From assembly GCA_963730225.1 (NCBI GenBank), contig CAVSQX010000002.1, positions 682,001 to 746,000 of the forward strand: a DNA stretch of 64,000 nt, given 5' to 3'. Numbering within the stretch: position 1 is the first letter of the stretch; each line of letters starts with the position of its first letter. Below are positions 1 through 8,621 of this stretch, in pieces. Made by a program: the position numbers and the translations under genes. Below the pieces are notes generated by a model that worked only from the letters and a program-made list of their open reading frames with translations, searched no databases and was not told the DNA's origin. This DNA is from CAVSQX01 sp963730225 (GTDB taxonomy: Bacteria > Planctomycetota > Phycisphaerae > Tepidisphaerales > Tepidisphaeraceae).

Positions 1-480
1 CACGCCGAAGATTCCCGCCGAGGCGCCGATCAGAGGCACGTATGGATAAGCAATCAAAACTCCCAGGCGCCATAGGATGATGTACATCACCGGTCCGGCC
101 ATGCCGCAGAGCAGATAGAAAGCCAGATAGCGGCGCGATCCCCAGAACGATTCGACCAGCGGGCCGAAAAAATACAGGGCGATCATGTTGAAGAGAATGT
201 GTTCGAGGTTCGCGTGGAGAAACTGGAAGGTGATGAAGCGCCAGATTTGCAGGTGATAAATCGCCGCGGTGACGGAGAAATAGCCCAGGTCTTCGATGGG
301 GCGAAACTCGACGGGATATCCCTGCGGGGCCAGCACAACCTGATGGAACATGCCGTTGAGAACGAACACGGCGATGTTGATGGCGATCAACCAGGTGTTG
401 ACCGACCACATGCGAATGCCGCCGATCGCGCCGCCGGGCGCGGACGATTGCCGCCAGTAATCGCGATCGTACATGCCCAT
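1..480 (-). CDS. Rhomboid family intramembrane serine protease (partial, C-terminus outside window)
   Basis: This is the N-terminal 160 residues of a rhomboid, a membrane-embedded serine protease that cleaves transmembrane substrates. The translation shows a hydrophobic helix (about residues 24-40), then the typical loop and helix reading FLHANLEHILFNMIALYFFG. At the window edge it has LIGASAGIFG, the GxSG nucleophile motif of rhomboids. The catalytic His helix lies outside the window. The start was placed at the ATG giving MGMYDRDYW because a terminator for rpsI lies just upstream at 557-590. The frame stays open above that ATG and could add a helix, but that would run into the terminator. 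The gene points the same way as rpsI and is probably transcribed separately. Confidence 0.85.
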   Translation of the reverse strand, partial: MGMYDRDYWRQSSAPGGAIGGIRMWSVNTWLIAINIAVFVLNGMFHQVVLAPQGYPVEFRPIEDLGYFSVTAAIYHLQIWRFITFQFLHANLEHILFNMIALYFFGPLVESFWGSRRYLAFYLLCGMAGPVMYIILWRLGVLIAYPYVPLIGASAGIFGV

Positions 481-556
481 GAGAAAAGTGTATGCGGACC
501 AGGCGATCAGGGGAACCCAAACGACGAATTTCCGCGTGGATAAGCGACGTGCGACC

Positions 557-590
557 AAAAAAAAGCCCGGAACGGCAAGTCCCGGGCTTC
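557..590 (-). terminator. Rho-independent terminator after rpsI
   Basis: On the minus strand the 7-bp stem AGCCCGG/CCGGGCT closes an 11-base loop and is followed by eight T residues. It lies 24 bases beyond the rpsI stop and separates rplM-rpsI from the rhomboid gene. Confidence 0.85.
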
Positions 591-613
591 GTGCCTCGTC
601 CGCGGACAATAGG

Positions 614-1060
614 TTATCGCTTGGAGAACTGGAACCGCCGGCGGGCGCCGCGCTGGCCGTACTTTTTGCGTTCCTTCATTCGGCTGTCGCGGGTCAGAAA
701 CCCGCTGTGGCGAAGGGCGACTTCCAATGACTTGTCATATTTGGCCAAAGCTCGCCCCAATCCCATGACGATCGCGCCGGCCTGCCCGCTGGGCCCGCCG
801 CCGTTGCAGCGGGCGAAGATGTCGAGCTTGCCGCCGGTGTTGGTCACTTCCAAGGGGCCGAAGATGCTCTTGCGATCGCGCTCGCTGGTGAGAAATTCGT
901 TGAGGGTTCGGCCGTTCAATTCGATTTTGCCGGTGCCCGGCGCGATGCGAACCCGCGCCACCGCCGATTTGCGCCGGCCGACGCCCCAGGTGTAAACGCG
1001 CTTGGTGGGCGGAGCTTCGGTCGTGGTTGTGGTCGCGGTCGTGGAAGTCTGTTCGGCCAT
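614..1060 (-). CDS. rpsI: 30S ribosomal protein S9
   Basis: S9 is a small-subunit ribosomal protein whose C-terminal tail reaches the P-site tRNA. The 148-residue product begins with about 20 Thr/Ala/Pro-rich residues that are not part of the conserved family core. It then follows the S9 core: GVGRRKSAVARVRI, GGGPSGQAGAI, and the basic C-terminus KKYGQRGARRRFQFSKR ending in the characteristic SKR. It lies 19 bases downstream of rplM in the near-universal rplM-rpsI order, so the two are surely co-transcribed, and a terminator follows. The low-complexity N-terminal extension is the only unusual feature. Confidence 0.97.
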   Translation of the reverse strand: MAEQTSTTATTTTTEAPPTKRVYTWGVGRRKSAVARVRIAPGTGKIELNGRTLNEFLTSERDRKSIFGPLEVTNTGGKLDIFARCNGGGPSGQAGAIVMGLGRALAKYDKSLEVALRHSGFLTRDSRMKERKKYGQRGARRRFQFSKR

Positions 1061-1079
1061 GGAGGTATTCGCTTTGTGA

Positions 1080-1514
1080 TTATCGGGAGAGCGTCAGCGG
1101 CTTGGGCTGCTGAGCGGAATGCGGATGTTCCGATTCACGGTAAATCTTCAGCTTCATCAGCATCCGCCGGCCCAGCGAGCTCTTGGGAAGCATTCGCTTG
1201 ACCGCCAATTGAATGATCCGCTCCGGATGCAGTTCCTTCATCGTCTTGTACGAATACACATGCCGGCCGCCGGGATAACGGGAGTACGTGTCGTATTCGA
1301 TCACGTCCGCTTTTTTGCCGGTGACTTTCACCTTCTGGGCGTTGGTGATGATGACAAAATCGCCGGTGTCGACGTTGCGGGAGTAGGTGGCCTTGTGCTT
1401 GCCCTGCAAAATCATCGCCACCCGCGCGGCCAATCGGCCCAGCACCAGATCGGTGGCGTCAACGACGTGCCACTGGGCGGCGATCTCTCCGGGCTTGGGC
1501 ATGTACGTGCTCAT
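1080..1514 (-). CDS. rplM: 50S ribosomal protein L13
   Basis: L13 is an early assembly protein of the large ribosomal subunit. The sequence carries the family core: WHVVDATDLVLGRLAARVA, the GDFVIITNAQKVKVTGKK segment, YSRYPGG, and LPKSSLGRRMLMKLKIY near the C-terminus. The ATG at 1514 was chosen because AAGGA lies six bases upstream of it. A TTG two codons earlier is in frame but overlaps that ribosome binding site. It is the first gene of the rplM-rpsI pair. The length (144 residues) is normal. Confidence 0.97.
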   Translation of the reverse strand: MSTYMPKPGEIAAQWHVVDATDLVLGRLAARVAMILQGKHKATYSRNVDTGDFVIITNAQKVKVTGKKADVIEYDTYSRYPGGRHVYSYKTMKELHPERIIQLAVKRMLPKSSLGRRMLMKLKIYRESEHPHSAQQPKPLTLSR

Positions 1515-2013
1515 AAGCAATCCTTCAGAGCAAACAACGCCAGTCTAGCGGCCGACGGCGATCGGCCGCACTGGCGTTTTGCGAGGTGGAAAAGTCTAGC
1601 GAAGGGGGGAGGGGTGTCAAGTTGCCCGTTTTGTAATAGTGAGCCAGTTTGCGAATTTTTCCCAGAAGACCTAACATTCCACAGCTCTTTTTCAAATTGC
1701 ATTGGGTTTAAGGTTCGCGTGAAACTCTGTGTAGGCATTTCCGTTCAATGGAGCGCCTCCAAATGGCTTACGGTCTTCAAGCTGGCCGTCAAATTTTTGG
1801 AGAAACTCATGAATGAAATCGTGTTACATGGGCCTACTCTCCTGCCCGTACCTGGTGGTTGGGGCTCCATTGACTCAGGAATGAGACGCTTAGCATAGCT
1901 CGAACCGTCCAATCGAGGAGAGATGGCGGTTCGATTCCGCCGGCGGGCCCTCAGTGTAATAGCGAAACCGATTCCTCGATTTCCAAACTGTGATCGGCAA
2001 TACTCGCGGGCTC
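1515..2013. other. Intergenic region with a tRNA-like T-arm but no recoverable tRNA
   Basis: I see no convincing protein gene in these 500 bases. Positions 1925-1941 form a perfect T-arm-like hairpin (GGCGG, TTCGATT, CCGCC), with CTCGA/TCGAG at 1900-1918 where an anticodon stem could lie. The potential anticodon loop has nine bases, no 5' acceptor strand matches GGCGGGC, and no CCA follows. It could be the 3' remnant of a tRNA or part of another structured RNA. I found no tmRNA tag reading frame nearby. The promoter of the rplM operon should lie near 1530-1600. Confidence 0.4.
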
Positions 2014-2409
2014 ATGCCGCCGACGCACACCATCACGATTCGAGTGCGCTACCCCGAGGCCGACGCGATGGGGTATCTGCATCACAGCCGATATCTCCAG
2101 TATTTTGAAATGGGGCGGATTGAAGTGCTGCGGAGCCTGGGGTTCAGTTATGCGGAGTTGGAAAAGATGGGGATATTTTTCGTCGTGGTGAAAGTGCAGG
2201 TCACATTCAAGGCGCCGGCGCGGTTTGATGATGAGTTGCAGTTGACGACGACGGTCACGAAACAGACGCATGTGCGCTACGATCATTCGTACGAATTGCG
2301 GCGCGGCAGCACTTTGTTGGCGGAAGGATCGACAACGATTGCGTGTGTGGGGCCTGATGGGCAGATCATCGCGATTCCCGAAGCGCTTCAGAATGCCTCG
2401 CCGAAGTGA
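2014..2409 (+). CDS. Acyl-CoA thioesterase, YbgC/4-hydroxybenzoyl-CoA thioesterase family
   Basis: A 131-residue single hotdog-fold protein that would hydrolyse acyl-CoA or acyl-ACP thioesters in the cytoplasm. The N-terminal signature is clear: RVRYPEADAMGYLHHSRYLQ, with the catalytic Asp and the following Gly and Tyr of the YbgC/4HBT group, then YFEMGRIEVLRSLG. The middle (FKAPARFDDELQL) and the late GSTLLAEGSTTIACV also fit. The ATG at 2014 was preferred over a GTG at 1990 because the family begins just before the first beta strand. Neither has a strong ribosome binding site. It converges with the tRNA-binding gene, with only six bases between the stops. The substrate cannot be told from sequence. 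Confidence 0.88.
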   Translation: MPPTHTITIRVRYPEADAMGYLHHSRYLQYFEMGRIEVLRSLGFSYAELEKMGIFFVVVKVQVTFKAPARFDDELQLTTTVTKQTHVRYDHSYELRRGSTLLAEGSTTIACVGPDGQIIAIPEALQNASPK

Positions 2410-2415
2410 ATGACT

Positions 2416-2766
2416 TCAACTGACTTTTGATCCGGCGGGCACGGGCTCGCCGGGGGAGAGCACGATCACTTTGCCGCTGGCGGGATCGCTGGCGGCAAGG
2501 AGCATTCCCTGGCTGATTTCGCCGCGCATCTCGCGCGGAGCGAGGTTGGCCACCACCACGATTTGTTTTCCCACCAATTGCTCGGGCGCGTAGTGGGCTT
2601 TGAGGCCGGCGCAGATTTGCCGCCGCTGACCGTCGGCGAGTTCGATTTGCAGCAACAGCAGCTTATCGGCGTTGGGATGCGGCGTGCACTGCAAAACCGT
2701 CGCAATCCGCAAATCGAGCTTGGCAAAATCGTCGTAGTTGATGGTTGATTCTGTCGTATCGATCAC
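2416..2766 (-). CDS. Stand-alone tRNA-binding domain protein (MetRS C-terminal/CsaA-like)
   Basis: The 116-residue product is a single OB-fold tRNA-binding domain of the EMAP/Trbp111 type. It closely resembles the C-terminal domain of methionyl-tRNA synthetase: FAKLDLRIATVLQCTPHPNA, DKLLLLQIELADG, VGKQIVVVANLAPREMRGE, SQGMLLAA and PGEPVPAGSKV. No catalytic MetRS domain is attached or nearby, so it is a free-standing version that may bind tRNA in trans as a dimer. The start is taken as GTG at 2766, since the neighbouring ATG is out of frame and quickly meets a stop. It could also be called CsaA, but the motif spelling favours the MetG-type domain. Confidence 0.85.
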   Translation of the reverse strand: MIDTTESTINYDDFAKLDLRIATVLQCTPHPNADKLLLLQIELADGQRRQICAGLKAHYAPEQLVGKQIVVVANLAPREMRGEISQGMLLAASDPASGKVIVLSPGEPVPAGSKVS

Positions 2767-2927
2767 GTCATTCCGGTCAATTGTTCGTTTGCATGGACAG
2801 ATTATTCCAATCTGACCTGCAATCCAACGAGCGGCGAGAATTTTCCCGACAATTTCTCGCGTGGCCTTTTCTTTGCGAATACATCAGTTCGGTGAAAGTA
2901 AACACATACGCTCGAAAGGAGCCAATC

Positions 2928-3134
2928 ATGCGATATGCCATGTTAACCGTTTTGAGTCTCGCCCTGATCTCGCCGATTATGGTCGGTTGCGATCATCCCG
3001 TCTCCTCCAGCGAGAAGACTTCGGTAAATCCGATCACCGGCAATCAGACCACCAAGGACCAGACGACGTATCAGCGGCCGGATGGTACGACCTACACCAA
3101 CTCCAGTTCCGAAACGACTCCGGCTAAACAGTGA
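2928..3134 (+). CDS. Small predicted lipoprotein
   Basis: A 68-residue protein with a type II signal peptide: MRYAMLTVLSLALISPIMVGC, where VGC is the lipobox and Cys21 would be lipidated. The remainder is hydrophilic and rich in Ser, Thr and Gln, without recognisable domains. AAAGGAG lies just before the ATG, giving firm support for this start, and a strong terminator follows the stop, so it is likely a monocistronic gene. The function is unknown. A Thr/Ser-rich tail of this kind often acts only as a spacer or surface tail. Confidence 0.75.
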   Translation: MRYAMLTVLSLALISPIMVGCDHPVSSSEKTSVNPITGNQTTKDQTTYQRPDGTTYTNSSSETTPAKQ

Positions 3135-3155
3135 TTCTGAAGTAGCGATCGTTGA

Positions 3156-3196
3156 CCGCGGCTGCGAAGCCCTGCTTGCAGCCGCGGTTTTTTTTT
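3156..3196 (+). terminator. Rho-independent terminator after the small lipoprotein gene
   Basis: A perfect 10-bp stem CCGCGGCTGC/GCAGCCGCGG with a 12-base loop is followed by nine T residues. It lies 21 bases after the lipoprotein stop. There is no matching T-run for the opposite strand, so it serves the + strand gene. Confidence 0.92.
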
Positions 3197-3202
3197 CGAC
3201 GG

Positions 3203-4567
3203 TTACCGCGAGGGAGCCGTGGTGGGCGCTTGACCGGCTTTCACCGGAATTCCTTCGGCGGTTTTCTCGCCGGGGTTGGTGACCACCAAATCGTCGGCGG
3301 TGAGTCCCGAGACCACTTCGATCCGCGTGCCCATGTCGCGTCCGACATTGATGCGTTGAAAGTGCGCTTTGCCGTCGCGCACCAGGGCAACCTGCAACCC
3401 GTCGGCATTAAAAATCAGGGCGCCGGTGCTGACGGTCAGACCGGCGTTGGCATTGGTCACCGGGACGTGAGCCTGGCCGTACATTCCGGCGTAGAGCGAT
3501 TCGTCTTTGTTGGGAAAATCCAACTCGACGGTGAGCGTGCGAGTCGTCGGATCGAGCGAATCGGAAGTCCGGGCCACGACTCCGGGGAATTTGCGGTCGG
3601 GATAATTCTGCACCATCAGCCAGACCGGCTTGCCGACGCGAATCAGCGTGGAATCGCGCTGCGGCACGCTGACGAAGACCCGCAGCAAATCGGTCTGGGC
3701 AATGTCGAACATTTCCTTGCCCGCGCCGGTGTCGGTGGGAGAGAGCAGTGCGCCGTTGTCGTAATTGCGGGCGGTGATGACGCCGTCGAACGGCGCGAGC
3801 ACTTTCTCGAAGCCCACGGTCACGGTCAGTTGCTGCACCGTCGCCTCACCTGCGGCCACCGCGGCCTTGGCCAGGCCAAGGGCGGCCTGAGCGTCTTCGT
3901 ACATGTTGCGCTGCTGATCGATCTGCTCTTCGGTCACGCTTCCGGGGCTGGTCTTTTGCGATTCGAGATAGCGCTGGAGCGTGGTGTCGGCCAGCTTCAG
4001 GTCGGCGTCGGCCTTGACGACGTTGGCTTGGTCCTGGCGAAGATTGGCCTGAGCCTGCACCAGTTGGGCATCGACATCGGGAGCATCGATTTCCGCCAGC
4101 AACTGGCCCTGGTGGACGTGGGCCTGAATATCGAAGTACCAGTGTTTCAGAAATCCGCTGGCGCGGGTGTAAATGGCGGTGGCCTGATTGGGGCGGATGT
4201 CGCAAGGATAAATCAGGTCGGTGACCGGACTGCCTGGAGTCGGGTGCTCGACGGTCACGGTGGGCACCTCGGCGGCGATTTCACTGGCCTGGGCATCGGC
4301 CCGGGCAATCTGGTGCTCATGGGGAATCCATCCGAGCACGAACAATCCGGCGAAAAGAACGACGATCGCGATCAACACAACGATCACCACCGCCGGCGAG
4401 GGATGCGGCAGATCGGCGGGAATTGCGTGCTCATCGGCTTGCTGCACAGTTTCCTCGTCTTTGCCGTTGCCGCCGTTGTCATGCGGGCCGGCTGGCCGAT
4501 CGCGCAATTCACTGCGCTCTCGCTGCGGCCGCGGGGGAATCGTGGGTGTCGTTTGCGGGCCAGCCAT
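3203..4567 (-). CDS. RND efflux membrane fusion protein (HlyD/AcrA family)
   Basis: The periplasmic adaptor that links an inner-membrane RND pump to an outer-membrane channel. The 454-residue protein has a Pro/Arg/Glu-rich cytoplasmic N-terminus, a transmembrane helix at about 58-80 and a lipoyl-like half motif near 135-165 (GFLKHWYFDIQAHVHQGQ). A long alpha-hairpin rich in Gln, Ala and Asp follows (about 170-245), then the returning APFDGVITARNYDNGALLSP and beta-barrel domains. The N-terminal anchor replaces the lipoprotein signal common in AcrA. Its ATG overlaps the stop of the RND permease gene by one base (TAATG), so the two are translationally coupled. The order permease then adaptor is the reverse of most acrAB-type operons. 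No TolC-like gene is in the window. Confidence 0.92.
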   Translation of the reverse strand: MAGPQTTPTIPPRPQRERSELRDRPAGPHDNGGNGKDEETVQQADEHAIPADLPHPSPAVVIVVLIAIVVLFAGLFVLGWIPHEHQIARADAQASEIAAEVPTVTVEHPTPGSPVTDLIYPCDIRPNQATAIYTRASGFLKHWYFDIQAHVHQGQLLAEIDAPDVDAQLVQAQANLRQDQANVVKADADLKLADTTLQRYLESQKTSPGSVTEEQIDQQRNMYEDAQAALGLAKAAVAAGEATVQQLTVTVGFEKVLAPFDGVITARNYDNGALLSPTDTGAGKEMFDIAQTDLLRVFVSVPQRDSTLIRVGKPVWLMVQNYPDRKFPGVVARTSDSLDPTTRTLTVELDFPNKDESLYAGMYGQAHVPVTNANAGLTVSTGALIFNADGLQVALVRDGKAHFQRINVGRDMGTRIEVVSGLTADDLVVTNPGEKTAEGIPVKAGQAPTTAPSR

Positions 4568-7500
4568 TATCGCAACTCCTGCTCAACCTGCGTCTGCGGC
4601 GGCGTCTGCCGAAGGAGGCTGTAAATCACCGGAACAAAGAACAGCGTAGCAAAGGTGGCCAGCGATAATCCACCAATAACCGCCCGGCCCAGCGGAGCGT
4701 TCTGTTCGCCCCCTTCGCCCAGCCCTAATGACATCGGCAACATTCCGATGATCATTGCCAACGCCGTCATTATAACCGGCCGAAGCCGGGTCATTCCGGC
4801 GGAAAGGGCGGCATCGTGGGCGTTCATGCCCACTTTTCGCTGATCGTTGGCGAACGTGATCATCAGAATCGAGTTGGCGGTGGCGACGCCGATGCTCATG
4901 ATCGCGCCCATCAGGGCCGGCACGCTGATCGGCGTGCCCGTGACCCAGAGCATCCAAAGAATTCCGCTCAGCGCTCCGGGAAGGGCCATCAGAATAATGA
5001 GCGGGTCGATCCACGATTGGAAGTTGATGACCATGATGAGATAAACCAGGATCACGGCGAAGATCAGTCCCTCGGACAAGCCGGTGAAGGATTGCTCCAT
5101 GCTCAGCGCCTGGCCGCGAACGATCAGGCTCGAGCCGCGGGGAAGCAGTTTCTCAAACTTTTGTCGAACGCTTTCGACCTCGCGGGCGGCGGTGCCCAGA
5201 TCGACGCCCTGCACGCCGAGCAGAACATCCTGCGTGGGCTGAATGTCGTAATGCGTGATGTTGGTGGGCGACACATTCTGCTGAATGTCGGCCAGGTTCG
5301 ATAGCAGTTGCGTGTTGAACGGCGTGGCGGGCACGTTGATCGGCGTCACCGGGGTGTTGCTCAGATCGTTGATGCTGTCCATCCGATATTGCGGCGTCTG
5401 CACATAGATGTTGTACTCGTAACCCGTATCCGGATTGATCCAATAGCTGGGCGCGATCTGGTTGCTGGAACTGAGCGAGATCAGCAAATCGCTGGCAACC
5501 GCATTCTGGTTAACGCCGACCAGGCTGGCCATGGTGCGATCGACATTGACGCGCAGATCGGGAGTTCGCGGAACCTGCTGCATCCGCACATCGACGATTC
5601 CCGGAAGCGAAGCGACTTGGCGGCGAATCTGCCGGGCGATTTCGTCGTCTTTTTCCGAGTTGGGCCAGGGGCCGCGCACTTCGATGTCGATCGGAGCTTG
5701 AAGTCCGAAGTTTAAAACCTGCGTGACGATGTCGGCCGGGGCGGTGAAGAAGGTCAGATCGGGAAACTCCGCGGGGAGCCGGCGGCGCAGCTCGCGCATG
5801 TAGCCGTCGGTCGGGGCGTGATTTTCGTTCAGGGAAATGAGGACTTCTCCGTCGGCCGGGGACATCAGCGAGCCGTCGCTTAGCGACAGGTTAATGCTGC
5901 TGTTGGGAATGCCCATGTTGTCGAGCACCACCGTGATGTCCCTGGGCGGAATGATTTTGCGGATGGCGTCTTCGACTTTGCCGAAATAACGCTCGGTCTC
6001 TTCAATACGCGTTCCCGCAGGGCAGCGGACATGCAGGCGAATCTGGCCGGCATCGACGCTGGGGAAGAAATCCTCGCCGACCACCAGCGCAAGCGTGCAG
6101 GAGAAGACCACCAGAATCGCAAAACCGCCGACGACCCAGCCGCGATGACTCAGGGCCAGGTTCAATAACCCGCCGTAGAACCGGCGAAGCTTTTCAAATT
6201 GCGCGTTGAATGCGTAATGAGTTCGCCAGATCAGATTGAATGCCGAGATCAGCCAGACCAGCAAAATGGCCGCGACGATGGCCAGCACGCATTGGGTCAG
6301 TCCGATCCAATGCAGTCGGGACCATTCTCGAATGGCGGTGCAGGCCTGGCCGGCGGCGGGGAATTGATCGCCCAACGGAGTGTAACTCAGAAGGAGGAAG
6401 GAGCCGACGATCAGCACAAAAATCGCCGCACCGATCCACATCAACACATGCCGCACATGCAGGAGCTGCCGGTCTTCTTCTTCCAGTTCCCGTTTGACCT
6501 TCTGCTCTTGCTCCTGATCCACGGCCTGTTCGTGCAGTTCCTTTTCATGCAGGGCGTGAGCGGCGTGGGGGTCGCTGGGATCGAGCCTGCCGCCGTACAT
6601 CTCAACTTCGCCGGCGAGCAGATAATGCACCATCGTCGGCACTAGCGTTCGGCTCAGCAGATAACTGGTGAGCATGGCGAAGACCACGGCCATGGCCAGC
6701 GGCGTGAACAGATATTTGGCTGTTCCGCTGATGAAGACCACCGGCACGAAGACGATGCAAATGCACAAGGTGGAAACGAACGCCGGCACCGCGATCTGCG
6801 AAGCACCGTCGAGAATCGCCTGCACCAGCCGTTTGCGCTGATGCAGATTGCGGTGGATGTTTTCGATCTCGACGGTGGCGTCGTCGACCAGAATTCCCAC
6901 GGCCAGCGCCATGCCGCCCAGCGTCATCACGTTCAGCGTTTCGCCGATGAACGAAAGCACGATGATCGAAACCAGGATCGACAGCGGAATGGAAATCATG
7001 ACGATCAGGGTGCTGCGCCAACTGCCCAAAAAGAGCAGAATCATCAGCGCGGTGAGTCCGGCGGCGATGGCCCCTTCCTTGACCACGCCTTCGACCGAGG
7101 CGCGGACGAAGATCGACTGGTCGAACATCGGCGTGATTTTCAAATCCGGCGGGAGCGTGGTCTCGATTTGCGGCAGGGCTTTTTTGACGTTAGCCACCAC
7201 GTCCAGCGTCGAAGCACCACCGGATTTGAGGATCGACAGCAGTATGCCACGCTTACCGTTGGAGTGGACCACATTGGTCTGCACGATGAATCCGTCGCGC
7301 ACGTGGGCCACATCTTTGATGTACACGGTGGTTGCGCCGATGCTTTTGATCGGCATGTCGTTCAGTTCGGTGGCCGCCAGGGGGCTGCTGTTGAGAGCCA
7401 CCTGATATTCCTGCTTGCCGATCTTGGCGGTGCCGGCGGGAAGAATCAGATTCTGGTTATTGAGCGCGGCGGAAACATCCGCGGCGGACAGGCCGTAACT

Positions 7501-8085
7501 GTAGAGCTTTTGCGGATCGAGATCGACGATGACCTGTCTTTGCTTGCCGCCGTAGGGATAGGGAATCTGCACGCCGGGGATCGTGACCAGTTGCGGACGA
7601 AGCTGTTTGACGGTGATGTCAAAGAGATTCTGCTCGGGGATCGTGTCGCTGCTGATGGAGAGCTGGAGGATCGGCACATCGGAAGCGTTGTATTCGATGA
7701 TCAGCGGCGGCTGCGTGCCGGGTGGCATGATGCGAATGGCGGTTTGCGAAATCGCCGTGACCTGGGCGTTGGCGTTTTCGATGTTGGCGTTGGTCTGAAA
7801 ATAGATTTTCACGACGCCGATGCCGTAGAGCGATTGGCTTTCGATGTGCTCGATGCCGTTGACGGTGGTGGTGAGAATCTGCTCGAAGGGTGTGACGATG
7901 TGCGTTTCCATGTCGCCCGGCGACATGCCGGTGTAGTTGAACGACACGGAGATGACGGGAATGTCCACCACGGGAAAGATGTCGGTGGGCGTGGTGAGAA
8001 TCATCAGGATGCCGAGGATGGCAACCAGAATGGCGGCGACGACGAAGGTGTAGGGCCTGCGAAGAGCGAGGCGAACGATCCACAT
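4567..8085 (-). CDS. RND efflux permease (AcrB/HAE1-like) with extra central membrane insertion
   Basis: A proton-driven inner-membrane pump of the hydrophobe/amphiphile efflux type. The N-terminus MWIVRLALRRPYTFVVA, the porter-domain segment near PGTQPPLI, the TM4 region MALAVGILVDDATVEIENI with its paired Asp residues, and the C-terminal half with GEGGEQNAPLGRAVIGG are diagnostic. The ATG at 8085 was chosen because the family starts at this tryptophan, although the frame is open to a TTG at 8127. The protein has 1172 residues, about 130 more than usual. The extra length lies at about 497-630, between TM6 and the second half. It contains a highly charged Glu/Gln-rich stretch and two additional hydrophobic segments (about 542-568 and 591-618). 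Drug, bile or metal specificity cannot be inferred. Confidence 0.92.
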   Translation of the reverse strand: MWIVRLALRRPYTFVVAAILVAILGILMILTTPTDIFPVVDIPVISVSFNYTGMSPGDMETHIVTPFEQILTTTVNGIEHIESQSLYGIGVVKIYFQTNANIENANAQVTAISQTAIRIMPPGTQPPLIIEYNASDVPILQLSISSDTIPEQNLFDITVKQLRPQLVTIPGVQIPYPYGGKQRQVIVDLDPQKLYSYGLSAADVSAALNNQNLILPAGTAKIGKQEYQVALNSSPLAATELNDMPIKSIGATTVYIKDVAHVRDGFIVQTNVVHSNGKRGILLSILKSGGASTLDVVANVKKALPQIETTLPPDLKITPMFDQSIFVRASVEGVVKEGAIAAGLTALMILLFLGSWRSTLIVMISIPLSILVSIIVLSFIGETLNVMTLGGMALAVGILVDDATVEIENIHRNLHQRKRLVQAILDGASQIAVPAFVSTLCICIVFVPVVFISGTAKYLFTPLAMAVVFAMLTSYLLSRTLVPTMVHYLLAGEVEMYGGRLDPSDPHAAHALHEKELHEQAVDQEQEQKVKRELEEEDRQLLHVRHVLMWIGAAIFVLIVGSFLLLSYTPLGDQFPAAGQACTAIREWSRLHWIGLTQCVLAIVAAILLVWLISAFNLIWRTHYAFNAQFEKLRRFYGGLLNLALSHRGWVVGGFAILVVFSCTLALVVGEDFFPSVDAGQIRLHVRCPAGTRIEETERYFGKVEDAIRKIIPPRDITVVLDNMGIPNSSINLSLSDGSLMSPADGEVLISLNENHAPTDGYMRELRRRLPAEFPDLTFFTAPADIVTQVLNFGLQAPIDIEVRGPWPNSEKDDEIARQIRRQVASLPGIVDVRMQQVPRTPDLRVNVDRTMASLVGVNQNAVASDLLISLSSSNQIAPSYWINPDTGYEYNIYVQTPQYRMDSINDLSNTPVTPINVPATPFNTQLLSNLADIQQNVSPTNITHYDIQPTQDVLLGVQGVDLGTAAREVESVRQKFEKLLPRGSSLIVRGQALSMEQSFTGLSEGLIFAVILVYLIMVINFQSWIDPLIILMALPGALSGILWMLWVTGTPISVPALMGAIMSIGVATANSILMITFANDQRKVGMNAHDAALSAGMTRLRPVIMTALAMIIGMLPMSLGLGEGGEQNAPLGRAVIGGLSLATFATLFFVPVIYSLLRQTPPQTQVEQELR

Positions 8086-8621
8086 AAAGCAGCCGAAATC
8101 GTAATTCTCCCCGATGCGCGGCGGCAAGGATAGCCGGGGATGCTGAGGAACCTAACTATTGATATCGGAAGAATATTCCGGTGAGAATAAACTGCTCGAG
8201 GGAAGCGGAATTTTGGCTGACCAAATAGCCTTGAGCCCACGCGGCAGGGTCAGAAAGCTAGCGAATGCTATGATTGTTTTAATCGAATAAAGAATCCTCG
8301 AAGCAAAAATAACGTTCGAACTGGGATTGAGAGAATGATATTGATGTAAATCGCTTATTCACAGTTTTTTGTATTGATTCGTCCGGAGAAGATATCAAGA
8401 CTTTTCTCGGCCAGGAGATCGGCTTGGCCGCCAAAGAGGCAATCGCCTGCCTTGATGCCAACCGCGGAAATACTTTGCTGCCCTGCGGGAAAGCGCTATC
8501 CTGTTTTGCGCGATTCTTGAGGAATCTCGTCTCGATGAGTTGAGATTCGGCAAGCTTCACAACGCACGCGCCCAGCAGAAGCGGATTCAAAAGGTGTACC
8601 TGGTGCACCGGAGGAACGGCC
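8086..8621. other. Intergenic region between divergent RND and GloVer-repeat genes
   Basis: About 540 bases of lower GC than the flanks, with no convincing gene. It must hold the divergent promoters of the RND operon and of the GloVer-repeat gene. A GGAGGAA ribosome binding site for the latter sits at about 8610. A 114-codon reading frame on the minus strand has no family features and was left out. Confidence 0.5.

Noticed and set aside
1600..1960. Possible tmRNA or tRNA gene
   Set aside because: Only the T-arm is convincing. I found no acceptor stem, no CCA, and no tag sequence ending in ALAA, so I did not call an RNA gene.
3152..4624. A 490-codon open frame on the + strand opposite the membrane fusion protein
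   Set aside because: It mirrors a well-supported gene in high-GC DNA, where antisense frames stay open by codon bias. Its product is rich in His, Gly and Asp with no family features.
6841..8133. A 430-codon + strand frame opposite the RND permease
   Set aside because: It is antisense to conserved RND motifs, and the composition is typical of a shadow frame.
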